A model generated the notes under the pieces. The model had not been told where the DNA came from and did no database searches. It saw nothing but the letters and a program-made list of their open reading frames with translations. DNA of 34,290 nucleotides. Source: Cylindrodendrum hubeiense (Eukaryota > Ascomycota > Sordariomycetes > Hypocreales > Nectriaceae). Within the stretch, counting starts at the first letter, position 1. Every line of letters starts with the position of its first letter. The translations under genes and the position numbers were made by a program. This document shows positions 11,201-20,621 of the stretch, piece by piece. The DNA lies in NCBI GenBank assembly GCA_014621425.1, contig JAANBB010000421.1, forward strand, positions 1 through 34,290, given 5' to 3'.

Positions 11201-11861
11201 GGTGGAGGAACCCGAAAATGGGGTCGTGAATGGACGATTAGGAAGATGTGTCGCTTGATTTGGGTTGTTGAATGCTGTAAAGATCCCTGTCGTCTCGTGT
11301 TGTTGCTGATAGAGGCAGGATTGAGAGTGAGGGGGAGGGGTTTGGATCCAACGGTGAGAGTGGATGCGTGAATCGAGATTGGAGAAGTTGATAGCTAAAT
11401 TTGCCCCGTGGTTTGTTGCGAATGGATAAAGAACCAAACAACGAATACCGTCTGCTTATGACAAAAATATACACTGGAACGGACCGCTTCAACCCCAAAG
11501 TGACGTGGATGTTGTCAGTTGTTGAGCTTCGCTGGGTGCACCGCAAACACCAAATCACATGATGACGCTGTCTCCCCACGCCTACCATTGGCCAACGGGA
11601 GTCCGCCGCTACCTCCACAAAACACCCGACGATTATCAACGCACCAAGTATCTATCGCACGCAGTATGTAGTAGTAAGCTCCCTGACTCAACCCACAAAG
11701 CAATCTGCGATTCCGGGGTGATTCTCGGTTGATGCAGCTCAACCGGTTTTCCTCCGCTTCCAACTCACCCCGCCCCCATTTCTCCCCTTCCCACCTCTCC
11801 ATCTAAGTAATGACGCCGTTGTAACGGAGTGTGCTGAAAACGCCCGTCTGAGCTAGCTGCA
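11201..11861. promoter_or_regulatory. Divergent promoter between PAC4-like and methyltransferase genes
   Basis: This 661-bp spacer must hold both promoters. Visible elements are CRE/ATF-like TGACG half-sites at 11501 (TGACGTGG), 11563 and 11811, a CACATG E-box variant at 11556-11561, and a reverse CCAAT box (ATTGG) at 11587-11591. A C/T-rich tract at about 11768-11803 lies just before the methyltransferase start, typical of strong fungal start regions. Binding is not shown by sequence alone. Confidence 0.45.
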
Positions 11862-13395
11862 ATGGATCGTCCCGAAGATGCGCAGATGAAGGGAGGCCAG
11901 GTTGCCGCCGATGATAGTGCCTGGGGCGGCGTGGAGGAGAACATCGATGATCCTGAAGAGGTTCGCGTCATCTTTTGTGCGCTGGATTCATTCTTGTGAG
12001 TGCAAGAGGGGGATGTGTTTGATATTTGTTGCGAGGCGAGCGATTTGCGGATGGCTTCATCCTTTACTCAACACCATACTGGTGATATCAAGCATTTTTA
12101 CGGCTTTTTCGGACCAAGTGGTCGTAATGGTATTCAGCGTCCCTTTTTGAATCCCGGAACATGCCTACTTCACCGTCCTCTGATTTCCGTCATCCCTGGA
12201 TCATTTCCCCAGGACTTGCCATCAAGACTTGTCATGCTGAGACGCCCACAGCCAGTATGCCAAAGTTGCCCACTTCAACGTCACCCACCTCCGCCGCCAG
12301 TCCTTCTACGCCCTGCCCCAGGCCCACTGGAAGCTCCTCGCCGCGCCTCCTTTTAACTTTCTAGACACCCTTGAGAAGACCGACGCGGCCATCGACGCCA
12401 ATGCCGACCTCGCTCGCACCATCGCCAAATTTGGCCTGCAGTCGTTCAGCAGCATCGCCCCCTCCCCCTCCAGCCCTGAGCCCGCCATGCCCCATCAGTG
12501 GGCTGGCGTCGCTAAGCATGCCGACACTGACAAGGCCCGGAGCACTATCCGCCAATTGTACCGTGATTGGACGGAGGCTGGTGCTGCAGAGCGTGAGGCT
12601 TGCTACGGCCCTGTTTTGAAGGCCGTTGAGGCGGAGAAAGAGAAATGGCCCGAGAGGGGACCCCTCAAGGTGCTGGTTCCCGGAGCCGGCCTTGGACGAC
12701 TTGTATTTGAGCTGGTTGCTCGGGGCTTCACGGCTGAAGGCAACGAGATCTCCTATCACCAACTTCTAGCCTCCTCCTACATCCTCAATGGATGCCAAAC
12801 CGCCAAGCAGCACACAATCTACCCCTGGGTCCATAGCTTCTCCAACCATCTCACGCGAGAAAATCACCTCCGGAGCTACGGCGTCCCAGACATCCACCCA
12901 GGCGCCACTCTGGCTGGCGTCTCCAACCCCGGATCTATGTCCATGTGTGCTGCCGATTTCCTCTGCTTGTACGCCGACGACGAACACAAGGATGAGTACG
13001 ACATTGTGGCCAGCGTCTTCTTCCTCGACACCGCCCCGAACCTGATCCGCTACCTTGAGGTCATCCTCCACTGCCTCCGGCCCGGTGGCGTCCTCATCAA
13101 CATCGGCCCCCTGCTGTGGCACTTTGAGAACAACGCCCCTGGAAACCACGGCCACGACGACGATGGCGACGGCGAGCACGACTACAACAACTCGTCCGGC
13201 ATCGCTGACCCCGGCAGCTTCGAGCTGTCCGAAGATGAGGTCATGGCACTCCTCGAGAAGATGGGCTTTGTCGTTGAGTGGCACCAGACAGGGATCGATG
13301 CGCCGTACATCCAGGATCACGAGAGCATGCTCCAGACGACGTACAAGGCTAGTGCGTGGGTTGCGCGCAAGCCGCTGGAGCCTAAAGAAACGTGA
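11862..13395 (+). CDS. N2227-family methyltransferase (carnosine N-methyltransferase-like)
   Basis: Exons 11862-11995 and 12252-13395 give 425 residues. The 256-nt intron (GTGAGT...CCCACAG) joins DSF to the conserved QYAKVAHFNVTHLRRQSFYAL start of the family's helical region. SAM-binding motif I is VLVPGAGLGRL (185-195). GNEISYHQLLASSYILN, the DTAPNLIRYLE segment, RPGGVLINIGPLLWHFEN and the substrate-site motif DAPYIQD (394-400) all match human CARNMT1 and yeast YNL092W, enzymes that methylate the imidazole of histidine in carnosine or related peptides. Fungi generally lack carnosine, so the natural substrate is uncertain. A His/Asp/Asn-rich insert (about 343-360) separates the last two blocks. 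A second small exon inside the long intron cannot be excluded. Convergent with the SDR gene, 185 bp apart. Confidence 0.9.
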
Positions 13396-13580
13396 GTGAT
13401 ATGAATGGGACGGCTAGAATGAGATGAATGCATTCCTGAGGGTAGAGAGGCACACGGAAATGTGATTTTATAGAGCGTGCATGAAGAATAGACCTGTCTA
13501 GTCTACTAGAGCCCCTCTAACTGACCGAGATTGACGCAAAACTCCATTCCATTATCATACAGAGCATATGTCCAAGACTA

Positions 13581-14526
13581 TTACAGCTTCGACGCCCCCC
13601 CAGCTATCGCAAGCTCACCCTTCGCCCACATGGCTCCTCCATCAATGGCAATTGCCTCTCCATTGACATGTGAGCCAGCCCGGCTCGCCAGGTACACAAC
13701 GACACCAGCAATGTCCTCGGGCATGCCCAGGCGACCCATGGGGTTAGCCTGGGCGATCTGGTCGGCACCACCGGCAATATCCAGCAGCCCGTTGGACATC
13801 TTGCTGGGGAAGAAACCGGGGCAGATGGAGTTGACGGTGATGTGCCGCGGGCCCAGCTCGATGGCCAGGTTGCGGCCGAGGTGGATGGCGGCCGCCTTGC
13901 TGGCCGAGTAACCGTACGTGCCCTGCGCGCCGAGCGTGCCGATGCCCAGTCCGGCGACAGACGCCGTGATGATGACGCGGTTAGGGTCCTTCAGGGTTGC
14001 GTTCTTCTGCAGCAGCGGCGTGAACAGGCGCACCGTGTTGAAGACGGCCTTGACGTTGAGGTCCATAACCTTGGCAAAGGCCGCGTCCGGGTGCGTGTCG
14101 AAGGCCTCGCCCCAGGTCGCGCCCGCGTTGGCGAACAGAATGTCGACGCGGTCAGTGTGCTTCTTGACCTGTGCGAGGAGCGCCTCGACGCCCTCGACGG
14201 TGGCCGAGTCGGCGGGCACCGAGATGGCGAGGGCGCCGGGTGCGAGGTTGGGCAGGGCGTTCAGCACCTTGACGGCAGCCTCACACGCGGCCGCCTTGCG
14301 GGAGGAGATGAAAACCTTGGCGGCGCCGGCCTGGAGGAAGCTACAAATTGATCGTGTTAGTGATGTGTGGGAGTAGCTCCGTGGGGAGCTTCAGGGTTGA
14401 GATGAAGCTATTGACGTACGCTGATGCGGCGTGGAGGCCGAGACCTCGCGAGCCACCAGTGACGACGGCGACCTTGCCCTTGAGGGAGAAGAGCGAGGGG
14501 AAGTCTTCCAACTGAGCTTCAGCCAT
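13581..14526 (-). CDS. Classical short-chain dehydrogenase/reductase (FabG/RhlG-like)
   Basis: Exons 14420-14526 and 13581-14340 with a 79-nt intron (14341-14419, GTACGT...TAG) encode 288 residues. The cofactor motif TGGSRGLG is at 23-30 and NAG at 107-109. The catalytic residues are Asn131, Ser163 (ITASVAG) and Tyr180/Lys184 (YSASK), followed by ICPG and the C-terminal AIDGGAMW, so the whole SDR tetrad is present. An Arg at the Rossmann turn (SSRK, 48-51) suggests NADPH. Fungal relatives are often named after RhlG 3-oxoacyl-ACP reductase, but the substrate cannot be read from sequence. The frame stays open upstream to 14598 only with a TTG, so the ATG at 14526 is chosen. No targeting signal is evident, which suggests a cytosolic enzyme. 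Confidence 0.93.
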
Positions 14527-15938
14527 GGTGAAGATGCGTGTGAGCGGCCGTCCGAGTGAAACGGGTGATAGGGGGCGCGGCGGGAGGAGGTGACACAAGG
14601 GCAGCTCAATGAGACCGAGATATCTAGCAACGTGTTCGTCGTTGGAACCACAGCAGAATGCGAGGCAGAGGTCTTCACTGATTGCAAGATGGAGATAATA
14701 GCTATAACAGGCGATGGTTCTCCACGAAGCGAAAACAAGCCAGCGACGACGTGCAAATTATATATGCGCCGTTGTCGTCATGGCGTTCGGCCCTCGGACT
14801 CGGGCGATCATCCTGGTATGGGGTACTGGGGCGACCGCATCAGGCGTATCAGCCGTTGCGGGGAAGAGATGCCGAGGCTCATGGCCCGTTTGGGTGGGTC
14901 TGCGCTCGGCTCTCGCAATGTCATTGTTAGGGTTGTTAATAACAGCCGAATAGGTTTGAGAGAAGTATGAAGCACATGTCGTCATTGATTCCCTAACACC
15001 CTATTGCCCTAGTTTCTAAATTTGGCGATGGATCATAGGATAGTCAGGTACGGCGCATTAGAGTGAGGCGGGGTGGGTAGTCTCCAAGGTTGGGGGGTCT
15101 CCAAGGTTGATGGTCTTCACTCCCTCTCACAACCATCAAGCAAGCCTCACAAGACAAACTCGACAGACCAGCACAGATGAGTAGGATGAACGATCGTGAC
15201 GATATTGAAACTACAACGACAACAAATAGCAAAAATACAAAAGAGAAAGCAATCTGGTCCGATCTTGGATTTTTCCATCTTTCCCGACATTTCCAACGCG
15301 TAAAAAAACAATCATTCAAGACCTCGGCACAGGTGATAATCCATCGATAGCTTCGAAACACAAAAGACATTAAAAGATAAATTCCTGGCTCGTGGCAGAT
15401 CCGCTATAGTCGCTCGGTAAGTACTGTTCCGCCTGTCTTCTTTTCCCCATGCCGTTATCCCTTGATAGAAAATATGGCGATGCGAAAAATCATAGTCCGT
15501 TCCATGACTCCCCCCGGCTCGACTCCGCGCCGTGGTGTACCGATAACTAAAGCTCAAAACCCAATCAACTTGAACTGGAATATCCAAAACCGAAAAGCAA
15601 AGTTAAACAAAGGGAACTGCTGCTTCGTATGCTGAACATGAATTCCGACACAGAAATGCTACGACAAGATGTGAGGACATTGCAATCCATTCACATTTGC
15701 GAAACAAAAACCCACTGAGCACTAGTCCCGCCAGGCTCGCAGTGTCTACTCCCCCAAAACCTCTTTGGAGCCGTAGCTGTCGTGTAACATCGTGGAGAGA
15801 AGGGTTCACAGGAGTGCCTGTAGGCCAAGCCTCTGTCCTTCGAGGAACGTATTTATAACTGGGTGCCGATGAAGAGGCAACAAGATGCCCCAAATCCGGG
15901 CATCCGGGAACGTGGGTGTGTGGGGGTTGGACCCGGGC
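14527..15938. other. Intergenic region (SDR promoter and DUF6590 gene 3' flank)
   Basis: The SDR promoter and the 3' untranslated region of the DUF6590 gene must lie here, since both genes are on the minus strand. The part at 15160-15320 is A-rich. No frame has a recognisable domain or fits an exon chain, and no RNA gene was seen. Confidence 0.5.
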
Positions 15939-17976
15939 TCACCGATGACTAGAGTGCTTCTTCTTGCGGTGGATCTTCTCATCCCAGCATCGGTTGACGG
16001 CGTCTGCGACAATATCGTAGTCCGTGGCTGTGATGTGGCCAATGAAAAAGACCTTAACGTTGTGCTCGACCGTGACTAGCTTGGAGTAGTTGACCCGGGA
16101 TTCCCTGCTGAGCTTCTCGCCATCTTGGGTAATCTCAACCTTGACGGGTGCGAAGCCAAGCTTAGGCTCTCCGGAGAGAAGTCGTGACTTATTGCCCTTT
16201 TCATGGATAATTCCATGCTTCTCGGGCTTGATGCCTTTCTTGTTGCAGGCTTTGCCGCCATATGTAAGGATAGGTCTGTCATGTTAGCGCAATGTTTCCA
16301 GATCGTGTCACGGGGATCACTTACACGCAGGTGCAGTGCCCTTGATCGTTGGCAATCACAATAAATCGACGGAAGCCTACGAAAATCTTCCCTCCAAACC
16401 TGTCTCTGTACTCTTTCCGTTCCGATACAGACGGCGCATTTTCATTGCCGGATCCTTGAGGTTCAGACCAGAGTACCTTGAAGATCTATAATACGATTAG
16501 TGATATGTTATATAATAATAAGCTGAAAACGTACCTCTCCAGGCTGAAATCTATTGGAGTGCTCCACACGATAGCCTATAAATGGAATTAGTAACATCAT
16601 CAATTTTTTGGGTGCTAATCACGCACGGGGATCTAGCTGCTCTTGTTCTCCTTCGGTAGCAGAGATATGGGTGCCGCGGGAATTTCCTGCACGAGGCGTT
16701 GGTGGACCATCGTCATCGTACTCATATGCTCCTATGGACAACTAGTAAGTTACCAAAGCTCCAGGGTTTATCCATAGTAACATACCATAGGCTGCAGTCG
16801 ATGGCTCGCCCGTAGAGTGGGCACTGTAGTTGTAGCCCCGACTCGCTTCAATCGCCGCTCGGATGTTGGGGTCTTCGTCTTCGGGAACGTAACTAGGTTC
16901 GGGGGCGTAACTAGGCTCGGGGGCGTAACTAGGTTCGGGTGCGTAGCCAGGCTGCGCATACTGTGCGCCGCTTACTGCTGTTTCTTTAATCACGTCAGTT
17001 TTGATAAATATTGGAAACGTCACGCAGAATCCCACAGGGTGCTTGACGTACTAGGTTCGGGGGCGTAGCTAGGCTGCGCATACTGTGCGCCGCTTAGTGC
17101 TGTTTCGTTAATCACGTCAGTTTTGATAAATATTGGAAACGTCACGCAGAATTCCACAGGGTGTTTGACGTACTAGGTGATGTTGAGGTGTTGTCGGTAT
17201 AAGACGCATGTCCCCCTAATTATGTGAGTCGATGTACTAATCGATTGCGTGGCTGGGTCTCTTACCAGTCGCATGCTGTTGTGATTTGTTTGAGTAGGAG
17301 GGGTAGTATGGTCCAGTCTCGGGGTCAAAGTCTACCAACGATGATGAGCGATACCATCTATAGGATAGGAGCGCTTGGCTTACGTTGTGTTGGTTGATCA
17401 TCAGCAGGTGTAGGATACTGGGAGGAACTAGACGCTGCACCCTCCCGCTCCGTATCCTCGCCGTCATCAGAGCGTGCACGGCCTTTGCCTTTGGACTTGG
17501 AAGACTTGGGTTTTGAAGATTTGGATTTTGAAGATTTGGACTTGTTCCTAGATTGACCGTGGTCTGCGGGGTACTCCTGTTGCGAAAAGGCGTACTCTTG
17601 TGCTGTATTGGGTGCTAGGTCAGCTTGGATTGCTGCAGATAGCCATAGGAAGAAGTGGTACACAAGGAGAAGATGTCATACCTTGAGGATCGTAGGCAGC
17701 GGGGTCGTGGAGATGTGTGTTGGTAAGACCTTCGGTGAGGGCGTCTATGTTGGGTTCGCGCGGGGTCTGTTCATCGGTCGACCCATCATGCCATTCAGTG
17801 TCGTATGTGCCTGTGCGCGAGGTTAGTACTAAATTCAATGGTCCCAGAAGCTAGGAGTAAGTGGAGAATTGAGGCGAACCATTGGTATCCTGGCGCTGGC
17901 GATAGTATCTCCGGTATTCTTCATTCCAGATCCAATCTGACCAGCCGCCCCATCGTGTCTTGCTAGACTTATGCAT
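15939..17976 (-). CDS. DUF6590-domain protein, eleven exons, with duplicated exon
   Basis: Exons in transcript order: 17880-17976, 17682-17810, 17384-17614, 17266-17331, 17174-17215, 17052-17099, 16786-16977, 16627-16731, 16535-16575, 16325-16485, 15939-16275; 482 residues, ten introns of 49-74 nt. The N-terminus (WGGWSDWIWNEEYRRYYRQRQD) is Trp/Tyr-rich, as in other DUF6590 proteins. A Ser/Lys repeat run (about 99-121) is a likely nuclear signal. YAPEPS repeats cover about 195-238, followed by a ubiquitin-interacting-motif-like EDEDPNIRAAIEASR (237-251). The DUF6590 domain (about 310-470) runs from FQPGEIFKVLW through FRRFIVIANDQGHCTCVPILTYGG to SRVNYSKLVTVEHNVKVFFIGHI. Its function is unknown; the domain is fungus-specific. 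Intron 1 has a weak donor (GTTCGC) and intron 3 a weak branch site, so those joins are the least certain. Confidence 0.85.
16885..16950 (-). repeat. 18-bp coding repeat (YAPEPS)
   Basis: Three to four near-perfect 18-bp units (AGGTTCGGGGGCGTAACT on the plus strand) lie inside exon 7 of the DUF6590 gene and encode Tyr-Ala-Pro-Glu-Pro-Ser repeats; the last unit changes to YVPED. The same hexapeptide closes each copy of the larger 122-bp duplication. Confidence 0.9.
16928..17171 (-). repeat. 122-bp tandem duplication of one intron plus one exon
   Basis: Two head-to-tail copies (16928-17049 and 17050-17171) differ at six of 122 positions by direct comparison. Each copy contains a complete 74-nt intron (16978-17051; 17100-17173; GTACGTC...ACTGACG...ACAG) and 48 nt of exon. 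Both splice junctions are phase 1, so the unit inserts 16 residues without shifting the frame. The exon copies differ at three bases, two of them amino-acid changes (Val/Leu and Gly/Ser). Confidence 0.93.
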
Positions 17977-19040
17977 GGTGGCATCTTCCCCGGGAACTTG
18001 TACAGAGACTATGCATGCATGCAAGCAGCCAAGCAGAGCAGGGACGCAGGCAAGAAGTGAGCAGGCGAGCAATCAAGCTGGGATAGGTGATGAGGTTGGA
18101 GATGGCCCGTGGCGGGTCGATTTGGGACCAGGCTCGAGGCTTAAGGCTCTCGGGTGTCAAGGCTCACAACCCAAGGCTAGAGGCTTCAAGGCACCAACTC
18201 GAGGAGAGGGTTGGAGGGTGGGGTTTTTGTAGGACCAGGCCGAGCAACTGGGCCGGGATACAAATGATCATGCGGCTCAGCGACAGAAAAAGCGCGAGCC
18301 GGGCAATGACCGCTGCGGACTGGTTGCACGGGATAGCTGGGAAGCACTCCCCGTTGGCCCCTCCTGTTGGATGCGCTGGCGTGCTGGAGGGTGGGCGTGA
18401 GGGATGTCTGTATGTACAAGTATGTACGGAAGTATGTATGTCGGGTATCTTTCCTGCGTCTTGGGTCGGGATTCCCTCGTGTCGCCTGGTTCTCTTTGGC
18501 TGTGGATTGTCGCGGGCTTGCGGTAGATGTGGATTTCCTTTTGTCTAGTCCAACGCCAGTCGGCGCAAGTCAGATCTGCCGGCGGGCTTAGAGTCTTGGA
18601 CTAAGGGCACGCAAATGCTCGAGCCGGATCTCGTGCTCTGCCGGTGGTGGTGCCGCAGGCGACGCTGGTGGAGGACGATGATGATGTGGTGGTGCTGCAG
18701 CGTCGGCATCCGTCTGCATGGCCGCAGGACAGCTGAAGCGACGGCGGCGGGAAGTGGCAGCGGTGGCAGCAGCTCAGCGCAGGATGGACACGGAGGTTGA
18801 GGAAGGCTATCAATCAATTCAATCGGTTAATCATTCAACCCCGCAGCCGAGGGAGAGACAGGTAGGGAACGGGACCGGACGGGAGAATGGGTGTGTGCGA
18901 GCAGCGGCATGCGCAGCTTATCAGTCTTTGGTCCTGGAGACAGCGAGGTTTATTACCGCGCATCAAGAAAAAGACGAGTTCCACTGCGACCCGCGGGCTC
19001 GCATGATGGATGGATGGATGGAGGGAGGGTACATCAAGCA

Positions 19041-19157
19041 CTGGAGCCTCGAGACTGGAGACTGGAGACCGGAGACTGGAAACTGGAGACCCTAGACTTA
19101 CGACTGGATGGCGACTGGACGGCGACTGGACTGCGACTGGACTGCGACTGGACTGGC
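19041..19157. repeat. Adjacent 7-bp and 11-bp minisatellites
   Basis: GAGACTG-type heptamers (CTGGAGA variants) run from 19041 to about 19092. After a few bases, five copies of CGACTGGACTG or close variants fill 19101-19155. Both share the ACTGGA core, suggesting one seed sequence expanded with two period lengths. Confidence 0.88.
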
Positions 19158-19246
19158 AGCAAACCAGACCAAGAGGGGAAGCCAGAGGGGGACCCTTTCA
19201 CGGCCCACGTCCGGTCCAGTTGGACGGCCGGGCAGGCTGGACAGGT

Positions 19247-19282
19247 GCCATTGCCATAGCCATTGCCATTGCCATTGCCATC
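19247..19282. repeat. GCCATT hexamer repeat, six copies
   Basis: Six head-to-tail units GCCATT with single-base changes in the second (GCCATA) and last (GCCATC). No supported gene covers it. Confidence 0.9.
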
Positions 19283-19583
19283 GAAAGCCGCACACCCCCG
19301 GGCAGAGGAGTGGAGGAAGTGGAGGAGGGAGTGGGGGGGAGCGACATGAGAGCCGGGTGGTGGTGTTGATGGGGGAGGGCACGTTGATGGAGACATTGGC
19401 GGAGACACTGGCAGCGGCTTGATGGTGACGAGGTACAGTGACAAACGACCTGTCACTCCCGTGCGCGTCCCTGCTCCCCTCTCCGCGCCAGTGTGGCCAG
19501 TGTGGCCTGTGTCGCCGGGCTGCGTCTGGCTGCGCATGTGGCGTGCCACATGAGCGACGAGACAGACTGCTGTGTGCAGGCTG

Positions 19584-19629
19584 CTGCAGGCGGGTGCAGG
19601 CGGGTGCAGATGGGTGCAGGCGGGTGCAG
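19584..19629. repeat. 10-bp GC-rich tandem repeat
   Basis: Four and a half units of GTGCAGGCGG with few changes (CTGCAGGCGG first, GTGCAGATGG third). Confidence 0.88.
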
Positions 19630-20393
19630 CGTGGTGGGGAAGGAAAGGGCCCACGTTTCCACCTCCGGCACAACGGCGGCGGACGGCGCACGGCGGGGGG
19701 GAAGCTAAAACCCCACTGTGCAGCGAGCTGCCCGAGAGCTGCGAGCGCCATAGCCGTAGCGGCCTGCGAGGAGCGTGGACCACCTGTGATGTGGGGAGCA
19801 GAGGTCACTGCTTGAGACCTGTCAGAACCTACGAGAGCCTACCACGCCTGCTCGGCCGTATGGTGTCCTATCATGCCTTGTCAAGCGTCTCAAGCGTCTC
19901 CAGCGCCGTAGCATTGCTTCCTCGACGAGCCTCCGAGACCCTCCAAGACCATCCAAGCACCTCTGGCACCCTACAAGGCCCAGACTGCTGTGGATGTTGC
20001 CCGCTTCAGTGGTCCTCCGTGGAGCCAGGTTACAGGACGTCGCAGCGGGCGGCGACCCCATCACCGCTGTACAGGGGCCCTGGTGCTGTCAGCAGCGTCA
20101 GGCCATCCCCGGTGGGCGAGCTCTCCGCTGGCATGGAGCTCCGTTTTGCCGACGGCTCAAACCTGGGGCTCTGCTTCGAGTAGTACGAAGTGCCCTGCTC
20201 CATTCGCTGCCTACCTCGCCCATTGATCCAAGTCGTCTCTAGTATCCTCCGTACCACCGTATCTCTGCTCTGTCTCTGCCGGCACTCCGCCTGGGGTTCC
20301 TCCAACTGGCGCGCTAGCACCTAGCGCCCGCGGGTCCAAGCTCGCCTTGCTAGTTCTCCTCCACCTTTCGCCTCACTCTGGCAGACCGAAAAG

Positions 20394-20449
20394 GTAAACG
20401 TACCTCAAACAAAAGCTTTCCCTTCAATCTAGACTAATTCATCCCACAG
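20394..20449 (+). other. Possible 5'-leader intron of the 882-residue gene
   Basis: AAG|GTAAAC begins and CCCACAG ends a 56-nt segment with a GACTAAT branch-like site 15 nt before the acceptor. Size and signals match the introns of the neighbouring genes. It lies about 170 nt before the start codon, in the expected leader. Transcript evidence is lacking. Confidence 0.4.
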
Positions 20450-20550
20450 CACACCACAGAGCCGCATCTGCGATCGCCCATCATCCATCGCTCATCACCC
20501 ATCCAGCTAGCACAGCTATCTAGCTTCGCCTCCTCCTCACCCGCCTATCG

Positions 20551-20613
20551 ATGCTATCGCGAGACATGGACAACCCTCCCCCCCGACCTCACGCTCCCTC
20601 TGCCTGTTCCTAG
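20551..20613 (+). promoter_or_regulatory. Upstream ORF of 20 codons in the leader
   Basis: An ATG at 20551 opens a 20-codon frame (starting MLSRDMDNPP) that stops with TAG at 20611-20613, only 8 nt before the ATG of the large ORF and in another frame. A second in-frame ATG lies inside it. If the leader starts upstream of 20551, as the probable leader intron suggests, ribosomes would meet this uORF first, and reinitiation over 8 nt would be inefficient. Confidence 0.45.
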
Positions 20614-20621
20614 CCATCCCC

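Larger units (their letters stand above)
17977..20393. other. Long divergent intergenic region rich in minisatellites
   Basis: This 2.4-kb stretch holds the promoters of the DUF6590 gene (left, minus) and the 882-residue protein gene (right, plus). Reading frames of up to 249 codons at 19.0-19.8 kb overlap each other on both strands and are created by the GC-rich repeats; none shows a domain. Close to the DUF6590 start there is an ATGCATGCATGCA palindromic run (about 18011-18022). Confidence 0.5.

Noticed and set aside
12766..13320. 184-codon minus-strand ORF rich in Val
   Set aside because: Antisense shadow of the methyltransferase coding exon.
14527..14598. N-terminal extension of the SDR starting MCHLLPPRPLSP
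   Set aside because: The upstream start codon is TTG, not ATG, so the extension is unlikely in a nuclear fungal gene.
17977..18072. Hydrophobic N-terminal extension (MLACSLLACVPALLG) of the DUF6590 protein that would look like a signal peptide
   Set aside because: Its first codon is TTG and there is no ATG in that frame upstream of 17976. The Trp-rich start at 17976 matches the family.
19034..19808. Minus-strand ORFs of 249 and 236 codons and overlapping plus-strand ORFs
   Set aside because: They overlap each other in different frames, are Pro/Cys/His/Thr-rich translations of GC-rich minisatellites, and lack splice or domain support.
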